Numbered from the stretch's first letter, positions 1-9,643 are shown. The stretch: 64,000 nt of DNA from Chitinophaga sp. (GCF_019236475.1 NZ_JAFAIX010000013.1:186001-250000); one strand, 5' to 3'. The notes: generated by a model from the letters alone, not told the origin. Translations and numbers: made by a program.

Positions 1-555
1 AGGTTTGTTGCCCTTTTAGACGCTAATGTTCTGTACCCTGCACCGCTACGCGATTTTTTACTTAGACTTGCTCAGGCCGAACTTTTCACTCCAAGATGGT
101 CAGTCGAAATCCATGATGAATGGACACAGAATTTGTTGAAAAACCGCTCAGACCTAAAGCCTTCTCAGTTAGAAAAAACTCGCCAGGCAATGGATAGTGC
201 ATTTCCAACAGCAAATGTAACCGGCTATAAGAGTCTTATATCCGATCTAAGGTTGCCGGATGCTAATGATAGGCATGTATTGGCAGCAGCCATCAAAGGT
301 CAGGCACGCATTATTATAACTGCAAACAAAAGAGATTTTCCTTCAAAGGAACTTAGGATCTACGGCATCGATGCGCAAACTCCTGATACATTTGTCTGTG
401 CATTACTTGCAATGAATAAAGAAAAAGTGCTGGAAGCTTTAAGAAATCTTTTAAATGCGCTTAAAAATCCACCACAGACAATGGATCAAGTATTACAAAC
501 ATTAAAGAGAGTTGGCTTGTCTCAAAGCGTTGCAATAATCAGTCGGGCAGTTTAA
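1..555 (+). CDS. PIN-domain protein, 5' end outside window (VapC-like toxin candidate)
   Basis: The frame is open from the first base, so the true start lies upstream; 184 residues are visible. The visible N-terminus has the PIN-fold opening strand and first acidic residue (LLDANVLYP). A second acidic cluster (DANDRHVLAAA) and ITANKRDF near residue 110 fit the metal-binding core of a PIN ribonuclease. The roughly 60 C-terminal residues are helical, as in the PIN_3 type. PIN proteins of this kind usually act as toxins encoded just downstream of a small antitoxin, but any partner would lie outside the window. The next gene is convergent with a 9-base gap. The family call is solid; toxin function is inferred. 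Confidence 0.8.
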   Translation, partial: RFVALLDANVLYPAPLRDFLLRLAQAELFTPRWSVEIHDEWTQNLLKNRSDLKPSQLEKTRQAMDSAFPTANVTGYKSLISDLRLPDANDRHVLAAAIKGQARIIITANKRDFPSKELRIYGIDAQTPDTFVCALLAMNKEKVLEALRNLLNALKNPPQTMDQVLQTLKRVGLSQSVAIISRAV

Positions 556-563
556 AGTAGATC

Positions 564-3008
564 CTACACACAATCCACATCCGGAACAATCACGACCGAC
601 CTGAATTTCTTCTCCGCCAGCAACTGTATGAAATATTCCCGCAGCATGTATTTCGTCTGGTTAATAATTTTGGTATCACGGGGCAGTTTTATCAGCATTT
701 CTTGCAGATAATTATTCCTGACCCTGGCCACTGGCGGGGCTGCCGGGCCAACCAATTGTTGTCCTATATGAGGTTGCAACCAGCTAGCCAGCACCTGTGC
801 GGCCTGTTCTACTGTTTGCTGATTCTTATGCTTTAAAGTGAGTTTCAACAGGCGATAAAACGGCGGATAGTGGAAGAATTGCCGTTCGGCGATTTCCGCT
901 TCGTACATCGCCTTATAATCATGCGCTAGCACATAATGTAACACCGGATGTCGGGTATTGCTGGCCTGTACCAGTACTTTCCCTTTTTCATGTTTACGTC
1001 CTGCACGACCGCTCACCTGTTCCATCAACTGGAATGCCCGCTCATTTACCCTAAAATCAGGATAGCTGAGTAGGCTGTCGGCACTTAGAATACCCACCAA
1101 GTTTACATTTTCAAAATCCAACCCTTTCACCACCATCTGCGTACCTACCAGGATATCTACTTCCCGATCTTCCAACAGTTTGATCATTTTATTGTGACTG
1201 TCTTTATTCCTCACGGAATCCACATCCATACGGGTAATACGGGCTTCCGGGAAGATCTGTTGGAGATCATCCTCAATTTTTTCCGTACCAAAACTCTTGG
1301 GTATAAGTGACTGACTGCCACAAGCAGCACAGGTATAAACATAAGGATAACGGGTACCACAATAGTGACAATGCAGTTTATCCTGGTTGCGGTGATAGGT
1401 CAGGGATACATCACATTGTTTGCAATGTGGTATCCATCCACAAGTGGTGCACATCAGAAATGGTGCATAACCGCGTCTGTTTTGGAATAAAATGACCTGT
1501 TTTTCTGCCGCAATGCTTTCTGTGATAGCTGTTTTGAGGGCCAGGGAGATGTTACCGTCCATGGTCTTCTCAGCCATCTCTTTTTTGATGTCTACCACTT
1601 CCATAGCTGGCATCTCTACACCACCAAATCGCTCATTCAACTCTACCAATCCGTACTTTCCTTGTTTCGCATTGTAATAGGATTCCAGGGAAGGAGTGGC
1701 AGAACCTAGTAGCACCTTGGCTTTAAACAGTCCGGCGTAGTAAATGGCTGCATCCCTGGCATGGTAACGGGGAGCAGGGTCCTGCTGTTTATAGGAAGAA
1801 TCATGCTCCTCATCCAGGATGATAAGTCCTAGGTCCTGGAAAGGCAGGAGGAGGCTAGAACGTGCGCCTAATACGATTTTCAGCTCACTATTCTTTACCT
1901 TATTCCAGATCTCCACTCGTTCGTTATTATTAAAACGCGAATGATAAATACCGATATGTTGTCCGAAATGTTTCTGGAGACGCCGTATAATCTGGGCGGT
2001 AAGGGCAATCTCTGGAAGCAGATATAGCACCTGTTTCCCTGAGGCCAGGCATTCTTCCATCAATTTCACATATACCTGTGTTTTTCCGGAAGAGGTAACC
2101 CCATGGAGTAAAGTAACCTGCTTTGTATTGAAATGGTCTTTTACGTGGTGGAGAGCCTGTTCCTGAGAGGGACTCAGACTAAAATCAATCTGGGCTTCCA
2201 GTTTATGCTGCTTAATACGATCAACAGCCCGTTTCTCCACCAATAGAATGCCTTTGTCTACCAGCCCTTTCAACTGGGCAGTAGTGGCGCCTGATTTACG
2301 GAGCAGGGCATTCTGCGTTACCTCTCCCGTTGTTTTCAACAGATGCAGGTAAGCCAGTAACAGTTCCATTTGTTTTTGCGCACGCCCGAAATCATTCAGG
2401 AGTACCGCCAACTTCTCCTCCTCATGATAATCAGGATGAAGCAAAACAAAGTTTTCTGTTTTCTCTTTATATACTTCTTTCAGTTCCTCATAGATCAGGC
2501 AAACTTTTTTCTCAATCAGTTTCTTGATCACAGAGTAAACCTCGGATTTATCTAATATCAGTTGCACTTCCTCAATGCGTAGCTCCTTGCGTATTTGCAA
2601 GGCTTCCGCGATGAGATATTCATCATCGTCCAACTGCGTATAATCGTCGCCGAAGGCATCGTTATAGAGGAGTAATGTTTCGCTAGAGAGCTTCAGATGG
2701 GCAGGGAGAGCGGCATTGAGCACCTCCCCTTCGCTACACATATAATAACTGCCAATCCAGGACCAGAATGCTAACTGTGTGGGATACACGACAGGTTCCT
2801 TATCCAGGAGATCCAGCAAAGGTTTGGTTTTATAGTCGGCCGGCGCTTGCTGATGAATTGCCTTTACAATACCGGCATACTTCTTCTGTTTACCCAGTTG
2901 TACAGCCACACGACTGCCTACCTGGATACTACCCGCCATATTTTCGGGAACAGAATAGGTATAATTTTTAGGTAAAGCCAGTGGCAATATTACATCTGCA
3001 TACTTCAT
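564..3008 (-). CDS. priA: primosomal protein N' (replication restart helicase PriA)
   Basis: An 814-residue superfamily 2 DNA helicase that restarts stalled replication forks. The N-terminal third matches the 3'-DNA-binding and winged-helix region. Near residue 300 comes Walker A (GVTSSGKT), then the DEEH box (LILDEEHDSSYK). A zinc-binding insert near residues 520-565 has paired cysteines (CTTCGW, CKQCD, CHYCG, CAACGS). Helicase motifs V and VI follow (VGTQMVVKGLDF, QVSGRAGR). Length fits the family. The start ATG overlaps the stop of the upstream acyltransferase gene by four bases (ATGA), so the two are translationally coupled. All key motifs are intact. Confidence 0.97.
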   Translation of the reverse strand: MKYADVILPLALPKNYTYSVPENMAGSIQVGSRVAVQLGKQKKYAGIVKAIHQQAPADYKTKPLLDLLDKEPVVYPTQLAFWSWIGSYYMCSEGEVLNAALPAHLKLSSETLLLYNDAFGDDYTQLDDDEYLIAEALQIRKELRIEEVQLILDKSEVYSVIKKLIEKKVCLIYEELKEVYKEKTENFVLLHPDYHEEEKLAVLLNDFGRAQKQMELLLAYLHLLKTTGEVTQNALLRKSGATTAQLKGLVDKGILLVEKRAVDRIKQHKLEAQIDFSLSPSQEQALHHVKDHFNTKQVTLLHGVTSSGKTQVYVKLMEECLASGKQVLYLLPEIALTAQIIRRLQKHFGQHIGIYHSRFNNNERVEIWNKVKNSELKIVLGARSSLLLPFQDLGLIILDEEHDSSYKQQDPAPRYHARDAAIYYAGLFKAKVLLGSATPSLESYYNAKQGKYGLVELNERFGGVEMPAMEVVDIKKEMAEKTMDGNISLALKTAITESIAAEKQVILFQNRRGYAPFLMCTTCGWIPHCKQCDVSLTYHRNQDKLHCHYCGTRYPYVYTCAACGSQSLIPKSFGTEKIEDDLQQIFPEARITRMDVDSVRNKDSHNKMIKLLEDREVDILVGTQMVVKGLDFENVNLVGILSADSLLSYPDFRVNERAFQLMEQVSGRAGRKHEKGKVLVQASNTRHPVLHYVLAHDYKAMYEAEIAERQFFHYPPFYRLLKLTLKHKNQQTVEQAAQVLASWLQPHIGQQLVGPAAPPVARVRNNYLQEMLIKLPRDTKIINQTKYMLREYFIQLLAEKKFRSVVIVPDVDCV

Positions 3009-3778
3009 CGGGTGACTTCCAATGTTGGATATTTGCGGCGTTTACGCAGCTCTGCGTCCATCACATCGTAAACGCGTTGTTTGAGCGTATTGATATCGTC
3101 GAGGGTTAGGCCATCTACCGAAATCGGCGGCAAATATACCACGCGGCATTTGCCAGGATTCAGTCTCATCAGACCTCCTTTACCAGCAGGAAAACGATCT
3201 CCTGCATCTACATAAAGTACTGGTTTCAGAGGAATCTGCATTTCTATGGCCATACGGAATGCGCCGTTATGAAATGGTCTTAATGGCGCTTCAGTTTCAT
3301 TGGTAGTACCTTCTGGGAACATTAACACGGAGATACCTGCTTTGAGCATACTCATCATTTCACGTACACTCTTGGCGCGGGCTGGTGCGTTAGAACGGTC
3401 AACAGGTACTACAGAATTCCTGTAAATGAAGCCAAAAAAGGGAATTTTGGACATTTCCACCTTTCCAAGTGGACGGAAAGGCAGCCGCATTACCTTCACC
3501 GCGATGGCGGCATCCAAGTAACTGCGGTGATTTACCACGAAAATGCAAGGTTCATTACCCTCTTTGCAAAGATGTTCCTTGGTCACTCGCATTCCTACTA
3601 GCGGAAACCAAGCATGCGCCCAGAACCGAAGAAAGTAAAAAATGATATTTCCACCTTTCTCCTTTCCCAGCAAGGATGCCAGAAATATTGGCGGAAGAAT
3701 GAGAAACATGATTCCCAGGAAGATAATGGCGGCGTATACTACATAAATAACACGCAACAATTTCAATAATAATTTCAT
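3005..3778 (-). CDS. plsC: 1-acyl-sn-glycerol-3-phosphate acyltransferase (PlsC family)
   Basis: A 257-residue membrane-bound acyltransferase of phospholipid synthesis, expected to acylate lysophosphatidic acid to phosphatidic acid at the inner membrane. It begins with a hydrophobic segment (residues 8-37). The catalytic NHx4D motif is NHRSYLD at residues 83-89, and the substrate-binding FPEGT motif is at residues 154-158. Acyl donor specificity cannot be read from the sequence, and related lipid acyltransferases share these motifs. It is the first gene of a two-gene unit with priA, overlapping it by four bases. Confidence 0.88.
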   Translation of the reverse strand: MKLLLKLLRVIYVVYAAIIFLGIMFLILPPIFLASLLGKEKGGNIIFYFLRFWAHAWFPLVGMRVTKEHLCKEGNEPCIFVVNHRSYLDAAIAVKVMRLPFRPLGKVEMSKIPFFGFIYRNSVVPVDRSNAPARAKSVREMMSMLKAGISVLMFPEGTTNETEAPLRPFHNGAFRMAIEMQIPLKPVLYVDAGDRFPAGKGGLMRLNPGKCRVVYLPPISVDGLTLDDINTLKQRVYDVMDAELRKRRKYPTLEVTR

Positions 3779-3852
3779 AAACGCCCCTTAACAGTGGTTT
3801 GAATTAAACCGGAAAACTACGATTTAAATATGAATTCTTTAGACAAGATTCA

Positions 3853-4293
3853 TCATTCACAATGACAGGTCCAGTCCTTATCTAGGTCGATGCAGGTGAT
3901 TACCCTGGCATTGTTTTCATCACATGGTGCAAAAACGATGCGAAGATGTTGGCCCTCATGGGAATGTCCTTCCAGGGCAAAAGTAGGACAAGGATGATCG
4001 TTCGGATTAGATTTTTCAAGGTTCACTTCGCCATTGGCAAGAATCTCTTGCACTTCCCCTTCTGTCACATGTCGGCATTCCATGCGACACCTGGCATGCT
4101 TAGTATACTCTAGCCTGGCATGACGATTAAGGAGGCTGCCGGAATAATCGGCGGCAGACCTAGGAGGATGTGTGACAACAGATTTATTGCTGGCTGCCGT
4201 GGAGTGCTCACTTCTCCACCATTTTTGCTGCCAGCCTGCTATTAACAGCAGGGCCAATAAACCGACCGGCAGATATTTCTGTGCAGTTTTCAT
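3853..4293 (-). CDS. DUF4258-like protein with N-terminal membrane anchor
   Basis: A 146-residue protein with one N-terminal hydrophobic segment (about residues 8-21), which is either an anchor or an uncleaved signal. A low-complexity linker precedes a C-terminal domain of about 90 residues resembling DUF4258: a helix with HARCRMECRHVTEGEVQEI, then a strand-rich part ending DLDKDWTCHCE. Members are often linked to toxin-like or nuclease folds, but none of that is demonstrated here. The many Cys and His residues are noticeable. It stands alone, divergent from mtaB with a 70-base gap. Function unknown. Confidence 0.65.
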   Translation of the reverse strand: MKTAQKYLPVGLLALLLIAGWQQKWWRSEHSTAASNKSVVTHPPRSAADYSGSLLNRHARLEYTKHARCRMECRHVTEGEVQEILANGEVNLEKSNPNDHPCPTFALEGHSHEGQHLRIVFAPCDENNARVITCIDLDKDWTCHCE

Positions 4294-4335
4294 ATATACA
4301 TTCGAACGGCGCGTAAGTTAGGTAAAATTCCTGAC

Positions 4336-4366
4336 CTGACTATGACATAAAAAGTTCCTACCTTTG
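4336..4366 (+). promoter_or_regulatory. Bacteroidota-type promoter of mtaB
   Basis: A perfect -7 element TACCTTTG (4359-4366) has a weaker -33 element (CTG at 4336-4338) 20 bases upstream. Because the -7 box covers the alternative in-frame TTG at 4364, translation must begin at the ATG at 4376, leaving a very short 5' leader. Confidence 0.7.
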
Positions 4367-4375
4367 CCCTCCTTT

Positions 4376-5653
4376 ATGGAACAAGTAAAAACAGTAGCTT
4401 TTCATACACTCGGCTGCAAGCTGAATTTTTCAGAAACCTCCTCAATAAGCAGGTTACTGGAACAGGACGGGTTTGTGAAAACGGATTTCGACGACACGGC
4501 AGATGTATATGTGATCAATACCTGTTCAGTAACTGATAATGCTGACAAGGAATGCCGCCAACTGGTACGCCGCATTCAGCGCCGCGCCCCAGAAAGCATG
4601 GTGGTGATCACCGGCTGTTATGCCCAGTTGAAACCTGAAGAGATCGCTTCTATCGAAGGAGTAGACCTCGTACTCGGTGCAGCAGAGAAATTCAATATCG
4701 CAGAACACCTGAAAACCCTCACCAAGGGCAACAGTGCCAAAATCTGCTCTTGCGATATCGAAGATGTCAATTCTTTCCATTCTTCCTATTCACTCCACGA
4801 TCGTACCCGTACTTTCTTGAAAGTACAAGATGGTTGTGACTATAACTGTACTTTCTGCACCATTCCGATGGCCAGAGGTAAAAGTCGTAGCGACAGTGTT
4901 GCAAACGTGGTGAAAAATGCGGAAAAACTCGCTGCCAACGGCGTAAAAGAGATTGTACTCACTGGCGTAAACTTAGGCGACTTCGGAAAAGGCTTTGAAG
5001 GCGGTAAGAAAAGGGAAGAAACCTTTTATGAGCTGGTACAGGAGCTGGATAAAGTAGAAGGCATCGAACGCTATCGTATCAGTTCTATCGAGCCTAATTT
5101 GCTGACACCGGAAATCATTGAGTTTGTAGCCAACAGCCGCAAATTCATGCCGCATTTCCATATTCCACTCCAGAGTGGCAGCAACGAAATTCTGGGCCTG
5201 ATGCGCCGCAGATATCGCAGAGAACTGTATGCAGAGAAAGTAGGTCTCATCAAACAATTCATGCCACATTGTTCCATTGGCGTGGATGTGATTGTAGGTT
5301 TCCCTTCTGAATCTGATGAACATTTCCGCGAAACGTATGATTTCCTCCATAGCCTGGATGTATCTTACCTGCACGTATTCACTTACTCAGAAAGAGCCAA
5401 TACCCTGGCGCTGGACATCCAACCAGTAGTACCAGTAAATGTGCGCCATGAAAGAAATAAAATGCTCCGTAACCTCAGTCATAAAAAATTGCAGTTCTTT
5501 ACGGAACAACATATCGGTCAAACCCGCAAAGTCCTCTTCGAATCTCATAACAAAGAAGGGATGATGGAAGGATATACCGATAATTACATCAAGATCACTA
5601 CTCCTTTCAGAGAAGAATGGAGCAATAATATCATCGACTGGGAACTGCGTTAA
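4376..5653 (+). CDS. mtaB: tRNA t6A37 methylthiotransferase MtaB
   Basis: A 425-residue radical-SAM enzyme that adds a methylthio group to N6-threonylcarbamoyladenosine at position 37 of tRNAs reading ANN codons. The N-terminal UPF0004 domain carries three cluster-binding cysteines (TLGCKLN, NTCSVTD, TGCYAQ). The radical-SAM motif CDYNCTFC follows near residue 155, and a TRAM-like C-terminus is present. The CKLNFSE opening and overall pattern favour MtaB over MiaB or RimO. The ATG at 4376 is preferred over the TTG at 4364 because the TTG lies inside the promoter -7 box. A strong bidirectional terminator follows. Confidence 0.9.
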   Translation: MEQVKTVAFHTLGCKLNFSETSSISRLLEQDGFVKTDFDDTADVYVINTCSVTDNADKECRQLVRRIQRRAPESMVVITGCYAQLKPEEIASIEGVDLVLGAAEKFNIAEHLKTLTKGNSAKICSCDIEDVNSFHSSYSLHDRTRTFLKVQDGCDYNCTFCTIPMARGKSRSDSVANVVKNAEKLAANGVKEIVLTGVNLGDFGKGFEGGKKREETFYELVQELDKVEGIERYRISSIEPNLLTPEIIEFVANSRKFMPHFHIPLQSGSNEILGLMRRRYRRELYAEKVGLIKQFMPHCSIGVDVIVGFPSESDEHFRETYDFLHSLDVSYLHVFTYSERANTLALDIQPVVPVNVRHERNKMLRNLSHKKLQFFTEQHIGQTRKVLFESHNKEGMMEGYTDNYIKITTPFREEWSNNIIDWELR

Positions 5654-5670
5654 GCGGTAGTTTCTCCCAT

Positions 5671-5711
5671 AAAAAATAACCCCGACAGCCAACTGTCGGG
5701 GTTATTTTTTT
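5671..5711. terminator. bidirectional intrinsic terminator between mtaB and the DinB-like gene
   Basis: The stem CCCCGACAG / CTGTCGGGG has loop CCAA and is flanked by AAAAAATAA on the left and TTATTTTTTT on the right. It therefore has a U-tract on either strand and can serve both convergent genes. Confidence 0.9.
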
Positions 5712-5739
5712 CAACATCACCTGGTCATCATGAAGTGCC

Positions 5740-6342
5740 TCACTTAGGGAAGTTAGGGCTGTTCTTCACTTCCACAATTTGTTGCGTATGCCTGTTAGTG
5801 TGTGCAGCATCCAACAGTAGCAACTGATACGCATCAATAGGACCCATAGGCGTTTTATCTGTCACGTGATTACGCATATCGTCATTTGTATTGGTAACAT
5901 ATGCGATGACCTCATCACGTTTTGTAATAAAGTTCTGAATAGTTTGTTGCGGTGATTGATCATCTTTTGGAACAAACTGTTCTGGTGCCTTGAATTTTTT
6001 ACTACGATCTTCTACGCCAGAAACGATCATTTGATCAGTTACTTTTATCATGGCTCTTTTTGAAGAATCAGCAGGTTCTTTCATCATGGCTTGTTCTCCT
6101 GCAAACATGCCTGTTTCTGCGCGATTGATATGTTCTACAACTTCAATAACTGACCAGCGATCAGGTGCAGGCTTAAATTTCAGTTGTTCATCAGATAACC
6201 CCTGCACTTCTTTCAGCAGGTTTGCTTTTGTGTCGGTGAGAAGTGTTAATAGCAATGTTTTGTCGTCCCGATGTAGGGCTTTTTTAGGGGGAACAAAACT
6301 AGCGCATAACACGACAAGGATCAATAAGAGTGATTTTTTCAT
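5740..6342 (-). CDS. secreted DinB-like (DinB_2) superfamily protein
   Basis: A 200-residue protein with an N-terminal signal peptide (MKKSLLLILVVLCASFVPP). The rest is a four-helix DinB-like fold. It shows the early helix LLKEVQGLSDEQLKFKPAPDRWSV with the typical W-S-V-EVVEH turn, whose His would be a metal ligand, and the late AAHTNRHTQQI with two more His. DinB-fold proteins are mostly thiol-dependent transferases or metal-dependent enzymes; the substrate is unknown. Export to the periplasm is less usual for the fold. It is convergent with mtaB and lies downstream of aat. Confidence 0.75.
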   Translation of the reverse strand: MKKSLLLILVVLCASFVPPKKALHRDDKTLLLTLLTDTKANLLKEVQGLSDEQLKFKPAPDRWSVIEVVEHINRAETGMFAGEQAMMKEPADSSKRAMIKVTDQMIVSGVEDRSKKFKAPEQFVPKDDQSPQQTIQNFITKRDEVIAYVTNTNDDMRNHVTDKTPMGPIDAYQLLLLDAAHTNRHTQQIVEVKNSPNFPK

Positions 6343-6381
6343 CGTGATAGTGTTTGGTGGTAAATAGAAAGTATAAACAAG

Positions 6382-7026
6382 TTACGAAACTTCCAGTGTA
6401 CGTAGCAATGATAAAAACTCTTCTCTTTGGATGAACCCGGCTCCCAGCGAGCGAAGGTGATCCGTTTCCACCTGGCAATCAATCATGCCGAATTGATCCA
6501 CATGATCCTGTACAAAAGTTATAAAAGCTGCTTTGGATGCATTGCTGACCTTACTAAACATCGACTCACCAAAAAAAACTCTACCGAGTCGAATACCATA
6601 GCATCCACCCACCAATTCCCCTTCTAACCAAGCCTCCACAGACATGGCATATCCCAGCTCATGCAAACGGATATAAGCCTTTTCCATCTGGCTGGTAATC
6701 CAAGTACCATCTTGCCCTGCTCGTGGAATATGGCTACATGCCCGGATCACCGCAGGAAAATTACGGTTATAAGTGATTTGAAATGTTTTTTTACGCAATA
6801 CCTGCTTCATACTGGCAGATACCTTCAGATTTTGAGGAAAGAGAACAAAACGGGGATCAGGACTCCACCAGAGAATAGGCGGCTCACTAAACCAAGGGAA
6901 TATACCAGATTGATAGGCCAATACCAGCCGTGCAGGACTCAGATCTCCACCCACAGCCAGCAGCCCATCCGGCTCCGCGTACGATACATCTGGAAATATT
7001 AAGTCTTTCGACAGTCGGAATATCAT
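6382..7026 (-). CDS. aat: leucyl/phenylalanyl-tRNA--protein transferase
   Basis: A 214-residue transferase that adds Leu or Phe from aminoacyl-tRNA to the N-terminus of proteins bearing basic N-terminal residues, creating N-degrons. The family pattern is present: FPDVSYAEPDGLLAVGGDLS near the N-terminus, the GIFPWF and WWSPDPRFVL block, and the EGELVGGCYGIRLGRVFFGESMFS core. It sits one base downstream of clpS, the adaptor that recognises the same degrons, so the two are almost certainly co-transcribed and act in one degradation pathway with ClpAP. Confidence 0.96.
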   Translation of the reverse strand: MIFRLSKDLIFPDVSYAEPDGLLAVGGDLSPARLVLAYQSGIFPWFSEPPILWWSPDPRFVLFPQNLKVSASMKQVLRKKTFQITYNRNFPAVIRACSHIPRAGQDGTWITSQMEKAYIRLHELGYAMSVEAWLEGELVGGCYGIRLGRVFFGESMFSKVSNASKAAFITFVQDHVDQFGMIDCQVETDHLRSLGAGFIQREEFLSLLRTLEVS

Positions 7027-7027
7027 G

Positions 7028-7336
7028 CTATTGATTAACCGCTTCCTCTATCGTAACGCTCAGCCCACGTTCCTGCAACGCCTCATACATAGGACGCAAT
7101 TTCCTGTATTCGCCCTGTTTAACGGCATATTTACCGTTAAAATGGATAATAAGTGCACATTGTTCGGCCTGTTCGTGGTTATGACCGCAAACTTCCATCA
7201 ATGAAGTAATTACCCAATCGAATGTATTTACATCGTCGTTCCATACTACCAGGTTAAACGGAAACTGTTCATCTTCCGCCACCAGCACATCATCCTGTTC
7301 TTCCGTAATTACTTCTGTATTAGTGTGTTCGATCAT
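7028..7336 (-). CDS. clpS: ATP-dependent Clp protease adaptor ClpS
   Basis: A 102-residue N-degron adaptor that hands proteins with Leu, Phe, Tyr or Trp N-termini to the ClpA/ClpC unfoldase. An acidic disordered N-terminal tail of about 28 residues is followed by the conserved NLVVWNDDVNTFDWVI strand-helix, where the Asn-Asp pair lines the degron pocket, and later by a His-containing helix (VCGHNHEQAEQCALIIHFNGK). Length is normal. It is the first gene of clpS-aat, with a one-base gap to aat. No clpA is in the window. Confidence 0.95.
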   Translation of the reverse strand: MIEHTNTEVITEEQDDVLVAEDEQFPFNLVVWNDDVNTFDWVITSLMEVCGHNHEQAEQCALIIHFNGKYAVKQGEYRKLRPMYEALQERGLSVTIEEAVNQ

Positions 7337-7484
7337 TGTTAAAGAAAGCTTTATGCAAAATTACGCGGAATATTCGTTAATTTATCCACATTTGAGTAAT
7401 GATAATATAGATGTGTCGAGATAATGACTGAAAATCATCACTAAAAATTCAGTTATTTTCCGATAGTCTTTTAAAATCGGTCAC

Positions 7485-9635
7485 ATGAAGTATAGCTTGG
7501 TATTATTGATGAAACTTGCCCTACCATTGAAAGATCCCATTCCTATTTTTTCTTTGGTATTGTTTATCATCCTCTTGGCCCCCATTATTCTCAGAAAGTT
7601 CAGGATTCCCAGTATTATCGGGCTTATCCTGGCAGGGATGTTGATTGGGGACCATGGATTTAAAATTATTGAAAAGGGAAGTATTGACCTGTTTGGTAAA
7701 GCAGGTTTGTTGTATATCATGTTCCTAGCCGGCCTGGAGCTGGATATGAATGAATTCCGGAAAAACCGATACCGAAGTATGGTTTTCGGGGCATTCACCT
7801 TTTTTATCCCACTCACCATGGGATACATCGTCTGCACCTACCTCTTACATTTCAATTTTATGGCCACCTTGCTCGTGTCCAGTATGTTTGCCACCCATAC
7901 ATTGGTGGCTTATCCGCTGGCCAGTAGATTGGGAATTACCAAGAATGAAGCCGTGACGGTGGCCGTGGGAGGAACCATTATCACAGATACCGCCGTACTT
8001 GTGATTTTGGCAGTGATTACCGGTGCAGAAGCAGGCAATCTTAATGCGGAATTCTGGATAAAACTGAGCATTTCCCTGATTGTATTCGCCACCATCATCT
8101 TGTGGCTGATGCCGATGTTGGGCCGCTGGTTTTTTAAGAAAATCAAAGACGATAAAACCTCTCACTTCATCTTCGTACTGGCGTTGGTGTTTGCCGCCGC
8201 CTTCCTAGCCGAGCTAGCCGGCGTAGAAGGTATTATCGGGGCATTCCTAGCCGGATTGGCGTTAAATCAACTGATCCCACATACCTCGCCGTTGATGAAC
8301 AGGATTGAGTTTGTAGGTAATGCGTTGTTTATACCTTTCTTCCTCATCAGTGTAGGCATGCTGGTAGATTTACGCGTACTATTGAAAGGACCGGAAGCGC
8401 TGATCATCGCGGGAACGCTGACATTAATGGCACTCAGTAGTAAATGGCTGGCAGCCTGGTTTACACAGTTGGTATTCCGATACAGTCCTGTGCAACGCAG
8501 GGTGATCTTCGGTCTTAGTAGCGCGCATGCTGCCGCTACGATTGCCGTTATTCTCATCGGGTTCAATATGCACATCGTAGATGAGAATGTATTGAACGGT
8601 ACTGTTGTGCTGATCCTCATCACTTGCCTGGTAGGCTCTTTCGTAACAGAAAACGCAGGTCGTAAACTGGCGATACAAGAAGCTACAGAAAAACCAGAGA
8701 TCCCAGATCAGCCAGAACGTATACTCATTCCCGTAGCCAATCCAGAACGTATAGAATCATTGCTGGATTTTGCCGTAATGATAAAAGATCCGCATGCTAG
8801 CACGCCTATCTATCCACTGGCCATTGTACAGGATAATGCAGTAGCTAAAGAGAGCATCCATGCGAGCAACAAGATGATGGAGAAAGCCGTTATCCATGCT
8901 GCTGCCACAGAGAGCGAATTGCAAGTAGTTACGCGTATAGATCTCAACGTTTCAGATGGTATTGCCCGCGCTACCAAAGAATTGATGGTAAGCGATGTCA
9001 TCCTCGGATGGACAGATAAAACCAGTGCTACAGACCGTTTCCTCGGTTCGTTTTTCGGTAGTACCCTGGACAACGTATTGCAAAGTGTTTGGGAAACCTT
9101 ATACGTGTGCAGTTTCCAGCATCCATTAAACACTACTAAGAAGATGGTGCTCGCACTGCCTAAAAACGCGGAATATGAAATGGGCTTCCTGCATTACTTG
9201 CAGAAAATGTTGATGCTGGCCAAACAAGCCGGCGCGCGTCTCCTGATATTCTGCGCACCAAACACTAAAAAAGAAATCGAAAATTACCTGGTACAATCCA
9301 AAATGAGCATTGAAATCATTTACAAAGATTTCGACGGTATGGAAGATTTCCTAGTGCTCAGCAGGGAAGTAACACGAGATGACCTTGTAGTAGTGGTTAC
9401 AGCCCGTAAAGGGACCTTATCCTATAATGCCTACATGGAGTCCCTCCCAAGCAAAATAGACCGCCATTTCAAGGATAATAACGTAATTCTGCTATATCCT
9501 GAACAAACAGCGATCGATTATATGGAAGCCGGTATTCAACCGGAAGATCTTACGCTGGCTCCTATTCAAGAACAACTCGCCAATTTGAACAAACTTGGTA
9601 AAGTGGTGAAACGTATTTTCAAAGGGAAGAAATAG
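7485..9635 (+). CDS. CPA2-family cation:proton antiporter with C-terminal universal-stress-like domains
   Basis: A 716-residue protein. Residues about 10-390 form a Na+/H+ exchanger domain of 11-13 membrane segments of the CPA2/KefB type (RKFRIPSIIGLILAGMLIGDHGF, GEFLAGL-like stretches and LISVGMLVD). Residues about 410-690 are soluble and look like two universal-stress-protein-like modules (ILIPVANPERIESLLDFA; then MVLALPKNAEYEMGFLHYL). It probably exchanges Na+ or K+ for H+ at the inner membrane, with the soluble part sensing nucleotides or redox state; ion specificity cannot be read. An alternative ATG lies at 7509. It is a single-gene unit followed by an inverted repeat. Confidence 0.88.
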   Translation: MKYSLVLLMKLALPLKDPIPIFSLVLFIILLAPIILRKFRIPSIIGLILAGMLIGDHGFKIIEKGSIDLFGKAGLLYIMFLAGLELDMNEFRKNRYRSMVFGAFTFFIPLTMGYIVCTYLLHFNFMATLLVSSMFATHTLVAYPLASRLGITKNEAVTVAVGGTIITDTAVLVILAVITGAEAGNLNAEFWIKLSISLIVFATIILWLMPMLGRWFFKKIKDDKTSHFIFVLALVFAAAFLAELAGVEGIIGAFLAGLALNQLIPHTSPLMNRIEFVGNALFIPFFLISVGMLVDLRVLLKGPEALIIAGTLTLMALSSKWLAAWFTQLVFRYSPVQRRVIFGLSSAHAAATIAVILIGFNMHIVDENVLNGTVVLILITCLVGSFVTENAGRKLAIQEATEKPEIPDQPERILIPVANPERIESLLDFAVMIKDPHASTPIYPLAIVQDNAVAKESIHASNKMMEKAVIHAAATESELQVVTRIDLNVSDGIARATKELMVSDVILGWTDKTSATDRFLGSFFGSTLDNVLQSVWETLYVCSFQHPLNTTKKMVLALPKNAEYEMGFLHYLQKMLMLAKQAGARLLIFCAPNTKKEIENYLVQSKMSIEIIYKDFDGMEDFLVLSREVTRDDLVVVVTARKGTLSYNAYMESLPSKIDRHFKDNNVILLYPEQTAIDYMEAGIQPEDLTLAPIQEQLANLNKLGKVVKRIFKGKK

Positions 9636-9643
9636 TTTTTTCT

